NCBI GenBank assembly: GCA_030425145.1
Contig: JAUHVK010000007.1
Span: 1-64,000 of the forward strand
Length of the DNA stretch: 64,000 nucleotides
DNA from: Alphaproteobacteria bacterium
GTDB lineage: Bacteria; Pseudomonadota; Alphaproteobacteria; Rhodobacterales; Rhodobacteraceae
Direction of reading: 5' to 3'
Part shown: in pieces, positions 1-8,516 of the stretch
Layout of the letters: each line of letters starts with the position of its first letter
Numbering within the stretch: the stretch's first letter is position 1
Program-made: the position numbers and the translations under genes
The notes under the pieces: model-generated
The model's database searches: none
What the model was told of the DNA's origin: nothing
What the model saw: the letters and a program-made list of their open reading frames with translations, nothing else

Positions 1-119
1 GGTCTGATCCGTCCAGATCCAGCAGTCTGCGCGACCGCAGGTGCCGCTTGCGGCAGAAAATCCTTGTCTAGCGCTCGGATACAGGCGATCTTCACCTCAA
101 ACGACACGCCACTTGGGGA
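1..119. other. Unresolved left edge, upstream of truncated methyltransferase
   Basis: No gene can be assigned with confidence. In the frame of the downstream methyltransferase there is a TAG stop at 69-71, so that gene cannot extend to the window edge. On the minus strand an open stretch from a GTG at about 107 runs off the left edge for about 35 codons with acceptable codon composition. It could be the 5' end of a divergent gene, but it is too short to judge. Confidence 0.2.
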
Positions 120-647
120 ATGCAGGCCAAGAAGCGTACACGTCGAATCCTTGATGCGGGCTGCGGAACGGGCCTATGCGCAGGGTTTCTACGGCCCTAT
201 GCGAAAGAGCTGATCGGCGTCGATGTGTCGGTCAAGATGCTGGAGATTTCGAAGAAAAAGGGCGGCCATGATTATCTGGCCCGCACCGACCTCTCAGAGA
301 TCGTCACCTATCCCGAAGGCAAGTTCGATATGATCATCTGTGCCGACGTCCTTGTCTACTTCGGCGCGGTGAATACCGTGCTTCGAAACTTCGCCAGCAT
401 CCTTAATCCTGGCGGTTGGTTGTTGCTGACTGTCGAGTTTGAAAACGATCCCGCGGTGACCAGCGGGTTCAAACTGTACCCGTCAGGCCGCCACAAACAC
501 ACTGACGACTACATGCTGAAAACTCTGGCAAAGGCCGGGTTCCCAAAACCGAAGATGCTCAAACACGCAAGACTACGAAATGAGCTGGGCGCACCGATCT
601 TTGGCACCTTGATTGCGGTTCAGAAACCGGCCTTGGTGTTCGGCTGA
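120..647 (+). CDS. Class I SAM-dependent methyltransferase, probably 5'-truncated
   Basis: This is a Rossmann-fold SAM methyltransferase core. The SAM-binding motif LDAGCGTGL lies at residues 11-19, the acidic end of strand 2 is in GVDVS (33-37), and motif IV-like DMIICADVL is near residues 69-77. Related TPR-linked methyltransferases usually carry 50 or more residues, often TPR repeats, before the glycine motif. Here only 10 residues precede it, and an in-frame stop lies at 69-71. The gene therefore looks like a 5'-deleted copy or an unusually short homologue. The substrate cannot be inferred. It precedes, but is probably not co-transcribed with, the glycosyltransferase 96 bp downstream. Confidence 0.65.
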   Translation: MQAKKRTRRILDAGCGTGLCAGFLRPYAKELIGVDVSVKMLEISKKKGGHDYLARTDLSEIVTYPEGKFDMIICADVLVYFGAVNTVLRNFASILNPGGWLLLTVEFENDPAVTSGFKLYPSGRHKHTDDYMLKTLAKAGFPKPKMLKHARLRNELGAPIFGTLIAVQKPALVFG

Positions 648-743
648 GCGCAAGCACCCCCTCAAAACGCCGCCACGTCCAGCCTTGCTGGGAGCACATC
701 TCGCTGTTACCTAGACACTTGGTTTTGCATCGGACCCGACGAC

Positions 744-1922
744 ATGCGCGTAGCCATTGCAACTGGCGAATACCATCTAGGCGGAGAGACCTTCATCAAC
801 CGCCACATCGAACATCTGTTCGGTGGGGATACAGTTGTGGTGTGTGGCCGGTTCCGGGGCGACAACCCTTACGGCAAGCCGTACTTCGTCCGACGCGATG
901 GCCTCTCGGGTCGGGACATCGTCGTCGCGCCGTGGTGGCTTTTGCGCAACCGCATGCGCCACGGCACCTCGCGCTTGCCCTTTGGCGAAGCGAAAGACGC
1001 GCTAATTCGCTTCCTGCACGATGAACATGTGGACGTAATCCTCGCGGAATTCGGAACGCAGGCGCTGGCACTTGCCCCGTTGGCCAATGCGCAGGGCATC
1101 CCGATCTTCTCGTATTTCCGCGGCACCGATGCCTCCAAGGCGATCCGAACCGAACGCATGCGCGCGGCTTATCGAAAAATGATGCCACGCCTGGCAGGCG
1201 TTTTCTCAGTGTCGCGCTTCCTGCTCGACAACCTTGCGAAACACGGCATCACCCACCCCAACAGCACGGTGATCCCCTCGGGCGTCGACATCCGCCGCTT
1301 TGCCCCGCAGGCCAAGGTACCGCTCAGCTTTCTGGCTGTCGGACGGTTCGTCGAAAAGAAAGCCCCAATGACCACGCTTCGCGCCTTTGCGACGGCAACA
1401 CGCGACCTGCCCGATGCGCGGCTCGATTTCATCGGTGACGGCCCGCTTCTGGAACCCACGCGCGCCTTGGCCGAAGAGCTGTGTGTCACTGACAAACTGC
1501 GCTTTCACGGCGCACAGCCGCATAACACCGTGCGCGATCGCCTGATGAGCACGCAGTTCTTCCTGCAACACTCGATCACCGCCCGCGACGGCAACACCGA
1601 GGGCTTGCCTACTGCCATCCAAGAGGCGATGGCCTGCGGGTGTATCACCGTCTCGACCCGCCATGCTGGCATCCCCGAGGCGATCGACGAAGGTGAAACC
1701 GGGTTTCTCGTCGACGAGTTCGACGAAGCGGGATTTGCCGAGGCGATCTCTGCCGCCGTCAACGTACCCGATCTTGCCGCCATGTCCGCCCGCGCCCGAC
1801 AAGTCGCTGAACAGCGGTTCGATAACCATGTGTTGCTCAAACTTTTGGAGCGCCACATCCAGGATGCGCTGCTGAACGCGCCGACACGCGCTGGGGCGCT
1901 GTCGAACAAAGCGTCCGCCTAG
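744..1922 (+). CDS. Glycosyltransferase family 4 (GT-B fold)
   Basis: A 392-residue retaining GT-B glycosyltransferase that probably transfers a nucleotide-activated sugar to an envelope glycan or lipid. The C-terminal Rossmann domain starts with VGRFVEKKAP (199-208), and the E-x7-E donor-site motif is in EGLPTAIQEA (E286, E294), followed by GIPEAI and the GETGFLV loop (about 318-324). The length is typical of the family. The Kdo transferase waaA starts 30 bp downstream, so a role in LPS core or another surface polysaccharide is plausible. The acceptor is unknown. Confidence 0.85.
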   Translation: MRVAIATGEYHLGGETFINRHIEHLFGGDTVVVCGRFRGDNPYGKPYFVRRDGLSGRDIVVAPWWLLRNRMRHGTSRLPFGEAKDALIRFLHDEHVDVILAEFGTQALALAPLANAQGIPIFSYFRGTDASKAIRTERMRAAYRKMMPRLAGVFSVSRFLLDNLAKHGITHPNSTVIPSGVDIRRFAPQAKVPLSFLAVGRFVEKKAPMTTLRAFATATRDLPDARLDFIGDGPLLEPTRALAEELCVTDKLRFHGAQPHNTVRDRLMSTQFFLQHSITARDGNTEGLPTAIQEAMACGCITVSTRHAGIPEAIDEGETGFLVDEFDEAGFAEAISAAVNVPDLAAMSARARQVAEQRFDNHVLLKLLERHIQDALLNAPTRAGALSNKASA

Positions 1923-1951
1923 GCCGACGCGCCGCCGGAGCGCCATTCCTC

Positions 1952-3166
1952 GTGCTTTTATACCGTGCCCTGATGACCCTCTTCGCCGCCAAGGAACTGG
2001 CGTCCCGCCTTCGGGCGCGCGATGGGCAAGCGGTGTGCGAACGGCTGGGTCGAGTCGCACCGATCGATCATCACCCGCGCATCTGGCTGCACGCAGCCTC
2101 GAACGGGGAATTGATATCAGCCCGCCCGGTGATCGACGCGTTGCTGGCGCAGGGACGGTCGCTCCTGATCACCGTAAACACCGACAGCGCGCGGCAGATG
2201 GCGGAAAGCTGGCAGCTCTCGAACTGCGATGTCCTGTTGGCCCCGGTCGACCTGCCCGGCCCGACAAGCCGTGTCCTGCGCAACTGGGGCATCACGGCTC
2301 ATATCACGCTGGAATCTGACCTCTGGCCAATCCGCATTCTCAAAACCCCCGGCCCGGTGCTGGTGCTGGGTGGGCGGTTGACCGAACGCTCGGCCAAAGG
2401 CTGGGCCCGGTTCGACAGGTTGGTGCGGCAGGTGATGGCGCGGGTGAGTTATCTATCTGCGCAGGACAGCGCATCGGCCCAGCGCTTTGCCCACGCAGGT
2501 CTGCCAAAGGCTGCGATGGGTCCGGTCTTTGACCTCAAAGCGCTCTACACACCGCCAACAGACCAGCCCGACCCCGCGCTGGCCAAAACCTTCCAACGGG
2601 AAAACACATGGCTCGCCGCCTCGACCCATGAAGGCGAAGACGACACCATCCTTGCCGCGCACAAAGCGGCCCTTACCGAGCGCCCTGCCCTCAAGTTGAT
2701 CCTCGCCCCACGTCACCCAAGACGCGCCGCCGAGATCGCCCAGATGATCCGAGACCACGGGCTGACCTGCGCCCAGCGCAGCAAAGGCGATAACCCCGCA
2801 CAAGCGCAGGTCTATCTTGCCGACACGCTGGGCGAGATGCACCTCTGGTATAGGCTGGCCGGTGTAACCTTTGTAGCCGGATCGCTGACGGATCGCGGCG
2901 GGCACACGCCATATGAACCCGTCGCCTTCGGATCCGCGATCCTGCACGGCCCTGATACCGGGAATTTCAGCTCTGCTTATGATCGGTTGGCCGCCGCCAA
3001 TGCCGCTGTCTGCACGCCCGAAGCCACAGCCCTCAGCCAAGCCCTGATCGCCCTGAACACGGTGGAGAAACAGGCACAACGAGGACAGGCGGCACGACAT
3101 GTGCTACACCAAGACACCGATCTGAACGGTCTGATGCGCGACATCATCCGCACGCTTGACGCTTGA
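1952..3166 (+). CDS. waaA: 3-deoxy-D-manno-octulosonic acid transferase
   Basis: Transfers Kdo from CMP-Kdo to lipid A precursor at the inner membrane during LPS biosynthesis. At 404 residues it fits the WaaA/KdtA family. The family motif around the catalytic glutamate appears as HAASNGE (47-53, E53). The ITLESDLWP region (about 114-122) and the C-terminal GGHTPYEP segment are further family signatures. A GTG start at 1952 is used because it keeps the N-terminal hydrophobic segment; an ATG at 1973 is an alternative. It lies 30 bp after a GT4 glycosyltransferase, consistent with an LPS mini-operon. Confidence 0.9.
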   Translation: MLLYRALMTLFAAKELASRLRARDGQAVCERLGRVAPIDHHPRIWLHAASNGELISARPVIDALLAQGRSLLITVNTDSARQMAESWQLSNCDVLLAPVDLPGPTSRVLRNWGITAHITLESDLWPIRILKTPGPVLVLGGRLTERSAKGWARFDRLVRQVMARVSYLSAQDSASAQRFAHAGLPKAAMGPVFDLKALYTPPTDQPDPALAKTFQRENTWLAASTHEGEDDTILAAHKAALTERPALKLILAPRHPRRAAEIAQMIRDHGLTCAQRSKGDNPAQAQVYLADTLGEMHLWYRLAGVTFVAGSLTDRGGHTPYEPVAFGSAILHGPDTGNFSSAYDRLAAANAAVCTPEATALSQALIALNTVEKQAQRGQAARHVLHQDTDLNGLMRDIIRTLDA

Positions 3167-3236
3167 TGTCCAACGGCAAACGCTTATTTTTGAAAGACCA
3201 ACACTAAGACAGACGACCACTCTCGCAGGCATCGCA

Positions 3237-3671
3237 ATGATCCAGTTCACGCTGAAATGCGCCAATGACCACCAATTCGACAGTTGGTTCCAGTCCGGAA
3301 CCGCGTTCGACAAGCTGCACGCCTCAGGCATGGTAAGCTGTTCGGTCTGTGGCAATACAGAGGTGAACAAGGCGATGATGGCCCCGCGCGTCAGCACGGC
3401 CGAAAAAGCTGTGACGCCTCCAGCCAAGCCCAAACTGACAGAACCGGCCAACCCGGCGGAACAGGCTTTGGCTGACTTGAAGAAATACGTCGAAAAGAAC
3501 TCCGACTATGTTGGCGGGAATTTCGCCAAAGAAGCCCGCGCGATCCATTCCGGTGATGCGCCGGAACGCCCGATCTGGGGCGAAACCCGCGGCGACGAGG
3601 CCAAGAAGCTGATCGACGATGGCGTGCCCATCGCCCCCCTGCCCTTCACACCGACGCGAAAGTCGAACTGA
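3237..3671 (+). CDS. DUF1178 family protein
   Basis: A 144-residue conserved protein of unknown function, common in alphaproteobacteria. The N-terminus carries a small zinc-ribbon-like arrangement: C8 and H12, then C35-S-V-C38-G. A variable linker rich in Pro, Lys and Ala follows, then a conserved C-terminus ending in a PLPF motif. The ATG at 3237 is preferred over an upstream in-frame ATG at 3156 because it gives the family's usual N-terminus. The stop overlaps the next gene's start (TGATG), so the two are probably translationally coupled. Confidence 0.8.
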   Translation: MIQFTLKCANDHQFDSWFQSGTAFDKLHASGMVSCSVCGNTEVNKAMMAPRVSTAEKAVTPPAKPKLTEPANPAEQALADLKKYVEKNSDYVGGNFAKEARAIHSGDAPERPIWGETRGDEAKKLIDDGVPIAPLPFTPTRKSN

Positions 3672-4321
3672 TGAACATCCTGATCACCGGCGCCAATCGC
3701 GGCATCGGTGCCGCCTTGCTGACCACCGCAATAGGGCACGGCGACAAGGCTATTGGCACCACGCGCGGCGTCGGGCATGACACGCTCCTTCCTCTCGATG
3801 TACGCGACCCGGCAAGTTGCGCCGCTTTGGCCGAGCGGCTCAAGGACACACCGATTGACCTGCTGGTCTGCAATGCGGGCGTCTATCTCGAAAAAGGTAT
3901 GCCCGCCGACAGCCTGACCGACCCTCAGCTTTGGGCAGACACTTTTGCCACCAATGTGACCGGCGTCTACCTGACTGCAATGGCGTTTCTGCCGCATCTA
4001 AAACGCAGCAGCGCGCCCAAGCTGGCGATTATTTCGTCGCAGATGGGGTCGAACACCCGCGCCAATGGTCAAAGCTACATCTACCGCGCATCCAAATCCG
4101 CCGCGCTGAACCTTGGCCGCAACCTCGCCGTCGATTTGAAACCACAGGGCATCCCAGTGGGCATCTACCATCCCGGCTGGGTCCGCACCGACATGGGCAC
4201 CAACGCTGCCGACATCGGGACGGACGAGTCCGCGCGCGGGTTGCTGGAACGGTTCGACGCGCTGTCGCTCGAAACGACCGGCTGTTTCGAGATGTGGAAC
4301 GGCGACGCGATGCCGCTGTGA
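3671..4321 (+). CDS. SDR family NAD(P)-dependent oxidoreductase
   Basis: A short-chain dehydrogenase/reductase of 216 residues. It shows the TGANRGIG dinucleotide motif (6-13), CNAG (67-70), the active-site Ser in ISSQ (S122/S123) and the catalytic YRASK (Y138, K142). It resembles CsgA-type short SDRs, whose substrates are largely unknown. The start overlaps the DUF1178 stop by one base. The stop overlaps the GTG start of the following SnoaL-like gene, giving a compact three-gene unit. Confidence 0.85.
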   Translation: MNILITGANRGIGAALLTTAIGHGDKAIGTTRGVGHDTLLPLDVRDPASCAALAERLKDTPIDLLVCNAGVYLEKGMPADSLTDPQLWADTFATNVTGVYLTAMAFLPHLKRSSAPKLAIISSQMGSNTRANGQSYIYRASKSAALNLGRNLAVDLKPQGIPVGIYHPGWVRTDMGTNAADIGTDESARGLLERFDALSLETTGCFEMWNGDAMPL

Positions 4322-4767
4322 CGGTCGCGGCACCCGAGGATTTTCCAAAAGCCTTTGCCGAAGCCTGGCACAGCCGTGACGGGCACCGCATTGGCGCTCT
4401 TTTTGTCGAAGATGCGGATTTCGTGAATGTCACCGGCCTCTGGTGGCGCAACCGCCCCGCGATTTCCAAGGCGCACGACTACGCACTCAAATCCTTTTTC
4501 AGTGACAGCACGCTGAAACCCGGCGTGATCACCTCGCGTCAGCTTGGCCCGGACTACGCCATCGTCCATTGCCGGTTCAGATTGATGGGTCAAACCGCGC
4601 CCGACGGCAGCATTGCCGGAGACCGACAGACCATTCTGATCTTTGTTCTGCATCGCACCCAATCCGGCTGGCAGGCCGTAGCAGCACAAAACACCGATGT
4701 CGTCCCCGGCAAGGAAACCCATGTCAATTCAGACACCTTCACTGCTGTTGACTATCGGGACACGTAA
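4318..4767 (+). CDS. SnoaL/NTF2-like protein (SgcJ/EcaC type)
   Basis: A 149-residue alpha+beta cone-fold protein of the NTF2-like superfamily. The start is FPKAFAEAWHSRDG and a conserved LFVEDADFVNVTGLWW segment follows, typical of SgcJ/EcaC/DUF4440 members. The function is unknown; such proteins are small-molecule binders or isomerase-like enzymes. The GTG at 4318 overlaps the SDR stop (GTGA), which fixes the start better than any upstream codon. An open frame extends upstream to 3931, but it only shadows the SDR gene. Confidence 0.75.
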   Translation: MTVAAPEDFPKAFAEAWHSRDGHRIGALFVEDADFVNVTGLWWRNRPAISKAHDYALKSFFSDSTLKPGVITSRQLGPDYAIVHCRFRLMGQTAPDGSIAGDRQTILIFVLHRTQSGWQAVAAQNTDVVPGKETHVNSDTFTAVDYRDT

Positions 4768-4848
4768 TCGCCGCAGGTTGCGCACTGCTCTTGCACGGCA
4801 CCGCCACCCGACGTAAAGCACCCGCTGAGTCTGACCCGGGAGGCCAAT

Positions 4849-6087
4849 ATGCCCGTTCTCGTGATGAAATTCGGCGGAACGTCCGTCGCGACGCTTGATC
4901 GGATCAAGCGCGCCGCAAAACGCGTCGGCGTCGAAGTGGCAAAAGGCTATGACGTGATCGTCATCGTTTCCGCCATGTCCGGTGAAACGAACAAGCTTGT
5001 CGGCTTCGTCAACGAAACTTCGCCGCTCTTTGATGCACGCGAATACGATGCCGTCGTGTCCTCTGGCGAAAACGTCACCGCCGGCCTCATGGCGCTCACG
5101 CTTCAGGAAATGGACGTGCCCGCGCGCAGCTGGCAGGGCTGGCAAGTGCCGGTGAAAACCACTTCCGCGCATTCATCGGCTCGGATCGAAGAGATCCCCA
5201 CCGACAACATAACGCGCAAATTCGGCGAAGGCATGAAGGTCGCCGTGGTCGCGGGCTTTCAGGGCATCAGCCCCGAAGGCCGTATCACCACACTCGGTCG
5301 GGGTGGCTCCGACACCACCGCTGTCGCCTTTGCCGCCGCCTTCGGTGCAGAGCGCTGCGACATCTACACCGATGTGGACGGCGTCTACACCACCGACCCA
5401 CGCATCTGTGACAAGGCCCGCAAGCTTGACCGCATCGCGTTCGAGGAAATGCTGGAACTCGCCTCGCTGGGCGCAAAAGTGCTGCAAACCCGCTCGGTCG
5501 AACTGGCGATGCGCTATAAGGTGAAACTGCGGGTGCTCAGCAGTTTCGAAGAACAATCTGACGACGCAGGAACACTGGTCTGCGACGAGGAGGACATCAT
5601 GGAAAGCAATGTTGTGGCCGGAGTGGCCTATTCCCGCGACGAGGCCAAGATGACCCTCGTCTCCGTCGCCGACCGCCCCGGCATCGCCGCGGCCATCTTC
5701 ACCCCGCTGTCTGAGGCGGGCGTGAATGTCGACATGATCGTGCAGAACATCTCCGAAGAAGGTCGCACCGACATGACCTTCTCCTGCCCCACCGACCAGG
5801 TTAAGCGCGCGGAAAAGGCGATGAGCGAAGCCAAGGCCGCCGGCAAGATCAACTTCCACGACATCGTCGCCGATACGGCCGTCGCCAAGGTCTCAGTTGT
5901 GGGCATCGGCATGCGCAGCCACACCGGCGTCGCGGCCAAAATGTTCCAGGTACTCTCCAAAGAGGGTATCAACATCAAAGTCATCACAACCTCCGAGATA
6001 AAAATTTCCGTTCTGATCGACCGGAAATACATGGAACTTGCCGTTCAGGCGCTGCATGATGCGTTTGAATTGGAGAAAGCTTCCTGA
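4849..6087 (+). CDS. lysC: Aspartate kinase
   Basis: Phosphorylates L-aspartate with ATP, the first step toward lysine, threonine, methionine and diaminopimelate. At 412 residues it has the monofunctional two-part layout. The amino-acid kinase domain has KFGGTS at 7-12 and a TLGRGGSDTT substrate loop near 147-156. Two ACT domains in the last 150 residues (RPGIAAAIFTPL and VGIGMRSHTGVAAKMF segments) provide feedback inhibition. The architecture matches alpha2beta2 aspartokinases, in which an internal start makes the beta subunit; a strong internal ribosome binding site is present here (see 5587-5601). ptsP follows 47 bp downstream. Confidence 0.96.
   Translation: MPVLVMKFGGTSVATLDRIKRAAKRVGVEVAKGYDVIVIVSAMSGETNKLVGFVNETSPLFDAREYDAVVSSGENVTAGLMALTLQEMDVPARSWQGWQVPVKTTSAHSSARIEEIPTDNITRKFGEGMKVAVVAGFQGISPEGRITTLGRGGSDTTAVAFAAAFGAERCDIYTDVDGVYTTDPRICDKARKLDRIAFEEMLELASLGAKVLQTRSVELAMRYKVKLRVLSSFEEQSDDAGTLVCDEEDIMESNVVAGVAYSRDEAKMTLVSVADRPGIAAAIFTPLSEAGVNVDMIVQNISEEGRTDMTFSCPTDQVKRAEKAMSEAKAAGKINFHDIVADTAVAKVSVVGIGMRSHTGVAAKMFQVLSKEGINIKVITTSEIKISVLIDRKYMELAVQALHDAFELEKAS
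5587..5601 (+). promoter_or_regulatory. Internal ribosome binding site and in-frame start in lysC
   Basis: Inside lysC a GAGGAGG sequence (5587-5593) stands 5 nt before an in-frame ATG (5599-5601, Met251). Initiation here would give a 162-residue protein containing only the ACT regulatory domains, running to the lysC stop. Such an internal start makes the beta subunit of aspartokinase in Bacillus subtilis and Corynebacterium. Its use here is inferred from the sequence arrangement only; the protein sequence (Asp-Glu-Glu-Asp) may itself dictate the purine run. Confidence 0.5.
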
Positions 6088-6134
6088 CCACGTGACCGGT
6101 GCTGTCACGAAAGGCGGCACACGAAGGGCAGTGT

Positions 6135-8375
6135 ATGGTTGAGCGCGCGGAAAGCGAAAGCCGCAAGCTTCTTGGGCGGTTGCGCGACACGATGGCCAGC
6201 CAGGCGGCTGGCCAGGAACGGCTGGACCAGATCACCCATCTGACCGCCGATTCAATGGGCACCGAAGTGTGCTCCATCTACCTGTTCCGCGACGACGAAA
6301 CGCTGGAGCTTTGTGCAACGCAGGGCCTGAACCCCGAGTCGGTCCACCAGACCCGGATGAAGCTGGGCGAAGGCCTTGTCGGGCGAGTTGCCCGCACCGG
6401 CAAGGTCGTCAACGCCGCCGATGCACCGTCTGCCAAAGGCTTCCGCTACATGCCGGAAACCGGCGAGGAGATTTACTCCAGCTTCCTCGGCGTCCCGATC
6501 CAGCGACTTGGCGAAAAGCTGGGCGTTCTGGTCGTGCAGTCCAAGGAAGCCCGCGAATTCAGCGCTGACGAGGTCTATGCGCTCGAAGTCGTGGCGATGG
6601 TGCTGGCCGAAATGACCGAACTGGGTGCCTTCGTCGGCGAAGGCGCGGCGCTGCGCGCCCGTCACACTCAGCCGGTGCTGATCCGGGGTGTCACTGCACA
6701 GGAAGGGACCGCCGAAGGCCATGTCTGGCTGCACGAACCGCGCGTGGTTGTCACCAACCTCGTGGCCGACGACCCCGTCCGCGAACACGCCCGTCTAACC
6801 GAAGCGGTCGAGAACCTGCGCGTCAGTGTCGATCAGCTTCTGGCCGGCGCATCGCACGACACCGAACAGGTGCAGGTGCTCGAAGCATACCGCATGTTCG
6901 CCAACTCCAAAGGCTGGATGCGCCGGATGGAGGAAAATATTGACCGCGGCCTCAGCGCCGAAGCGGCGGTCGAGAAAGAACAATCCGACGTACGCGCCCG
7001 CATGTTGCAGGCCACCGACGCCTATCTGCGCGAACGCCTGCAAGACCTCGACGACCTGTCGAACCGCCTGTTGCGAATCCTCACCGGACAGGGCCACCAG
7101 ACCGGTGCCGAACTGCCAGAAAACCCGATTCTCGTGGCGCGCAATATTGGCCCCGGCGAATTGCTCGAATACGGCCGCCAGCTGCGTGGTATCGTACTCG
7201 AAGAAGGCTCCGTCGGCAGCCACGCAGCCATCGTCGCCCGCGCGCTGGCGATCCCGCTTGTGATCAACGCCAAGCGCATCCAGATCGAAGCACTCAACGG
7301 CGATCACGTCATGGTTGACGGCGATCAGGGCGTCGTGCACCTGCGCCCCGATGACACTGTCGTCAGCGCCTTCCGCGACAAGATGGCGATGCAGGCCAAA
7401 GCGCAGGAACGCTACGCCTCGATCCGCGACAAACCCGCCGTGACGCTCTGCGGCAAAACCATCCGTCTCGACATGAACGCGGGCCTGATGGCCGACCTGC
7501 CCTCGCTCGAAAGCTCGGGCGCCGAAGGCGTAGGTCTCTTCCGCACCGAACTGCAATTCCTCATCCGCAGCCAGATGCCGAAACGGACCGAACTGGCCGC
7601 GCTCTACGCCCGTGTCCTGGACGCGGCGCAAAGCAAACGCGTGGTGTTCCGCACGCTCGACATCGGCTCGGACAAAGTGCTTCCCTACATGCAGGCACAG
7701 GACGAGCCGAATCCGGCCTTGGGATGGCGCGCAATCCGCGTTGGTCTCGACAAACCGGGGGTGATGCGGATGCAGTTGCAGGCGCTCCTACGCGCTGCCC
7801 ACGGCCGCCCGCTGTCGATCATGTTCCCCTTCATCGCGCAATACGAAGAATACACCGCCGCCCGCGCAGAGGTGGACAAGGCCATCGCGCGCGAGAAAAA
7901 GCTGGGCCATCCCCTGCCCGAAAAACTTGAAATCGGCGCGATGCTGGAAACCCCGTCGCTCGCCTTTGCCTCGAAGAAATTCTACGAGGAGGTGGAGTTC
8001 CTCTCCATCGGCGGCAACGACCTCAAGCAGTTCTTCTTTGCAGCAGACCGCGAAAATGAACGCGTCCGCCGCCGCTATGACACGCTGAACGTCAGCTTCC
8101 TGACCTTCATCGAAGACATCGTTGCCCGCTGCGCGGCCACCAACACCCGCCTGTCCTTCTGCGGCGAAGACGCAGGCCGCCCGGTCGAAGCTCTGTGCCT
8201 CGCTGCCATCGGATTGCAATCGCTGTCCATGCGCCCGGCCTCTGTCGGCCCGGTCAAACACCTGCTCCGGCGCTGCAACCTTGATGACGTGCGCAAGGTC
8301 ATCCACGACGCGCGGGATGCAGGGGAACAATCCGTGCGCCCCGCGGTGATGGAGTATCTGCGCGGGTTGAGTTGA
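6135..8375 (+). CDS. ptsP: Phosphoenolpyruvate-protein phosphotransferase PtsP (nitrogen PTS enzyme I)
   Basis: Enzyme I of the nitrogen-related PTS: it takes phosphate from PEP and passes it to NPr, controlling regulatory rather than sugar-uptake functions. The 746-residue product has an N-terminal GAF sensor domain (about 29-165), an enzyme-I N-terminal helical region, the phosphohistidine loop GSHAAIVAR (H363), and a C-terminal PEP-binding TIM barrel with GVGLFRTE and the catalytic FCGEDAG motif. The ATG at 6135 was chosen because an upstream in-frame ATG at 6099 adds residues not expected for the family. It sits directly after lysC. Confidence 0.94.
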   Translation: MVERAESESRKLLGRLRDTMASQAAGQERLDQITHLTADSMGTEVCSIYLFRDDETLELCATQGLNPESVHQTRMKLGEGLVGRVARTGKVVNAADAPSAKGFRYMPETGEEIYSSFLGVPIQRLGEKLGVLVVQSKEAREFSADEVYALEVVAMVLAEMTELGAFVGEGAALRARHTQPVLIRGVTAQEGTAEGHVWLHEPRVVVTNLVADDPVREHARLTEAVENLRVSVDQLLAGASHDTEQVQVLEAYRMFANSKGWMRRMEENIDRGLSAEAAVEKEQSDVRARMLQATDAYLRERLQDLDDLSNRLLRILTGQGHQTGAELPENPILVARNIGPGELLEYGRQLRGIVLEEGSVGSHAAIVARALAIPLVINAKRIQIEALNGDHVMVDGDQGVVHLRPDDTVVSAFRDKMAMQAKAQERYASIRDKPAVTLCGKTIRLDMNAGLMADLPSLESSGAEGVGLFRTELQFLIRSQMPKRTELAALYARVLDAAQSKRVVFRTLDIGSDKVLPYMQAQDEPNPALGWRAIRVGLDKPGVMRMQLQALLRAAHGRPLSIMFPFIAQYEEYTAARAEVDKAIAREKKLGHPLPEKLEIGAMLETPSLAFASKKFYEEVEFLSIGGNDLKQFFFAADRENERVRRRYDTLNVSFLTFIEDIVARCAATNTRLSFCGEDAGRPVEALCLAAIGLQSLSMRPASVGPVKHLLRRCNLDDVRKVIHDARDAGEQSVRPAVMEYLRGLS

Positions 8376-8516
8376 CCTCCTAGCTAAGTGTCACCGGTTG
8401 CGGTGGGGCGGTCCAAACCGTGCTTCAATGGCTTCACTCGGAAATCTACGTTACAGATGTTCTCGCGTTGCCGAGAACTACTTACAGTTCTACGATGACG
8501 GAGATCCGTTAAAAGC

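Noticed and set aside
3931-4317. A longer N-terminus for the SnoaL-like gene
   Set aside because: The extension is an alternative-frame shadow of the SDR gene; the GTG at 4318 gives the family length and a typical overlap.
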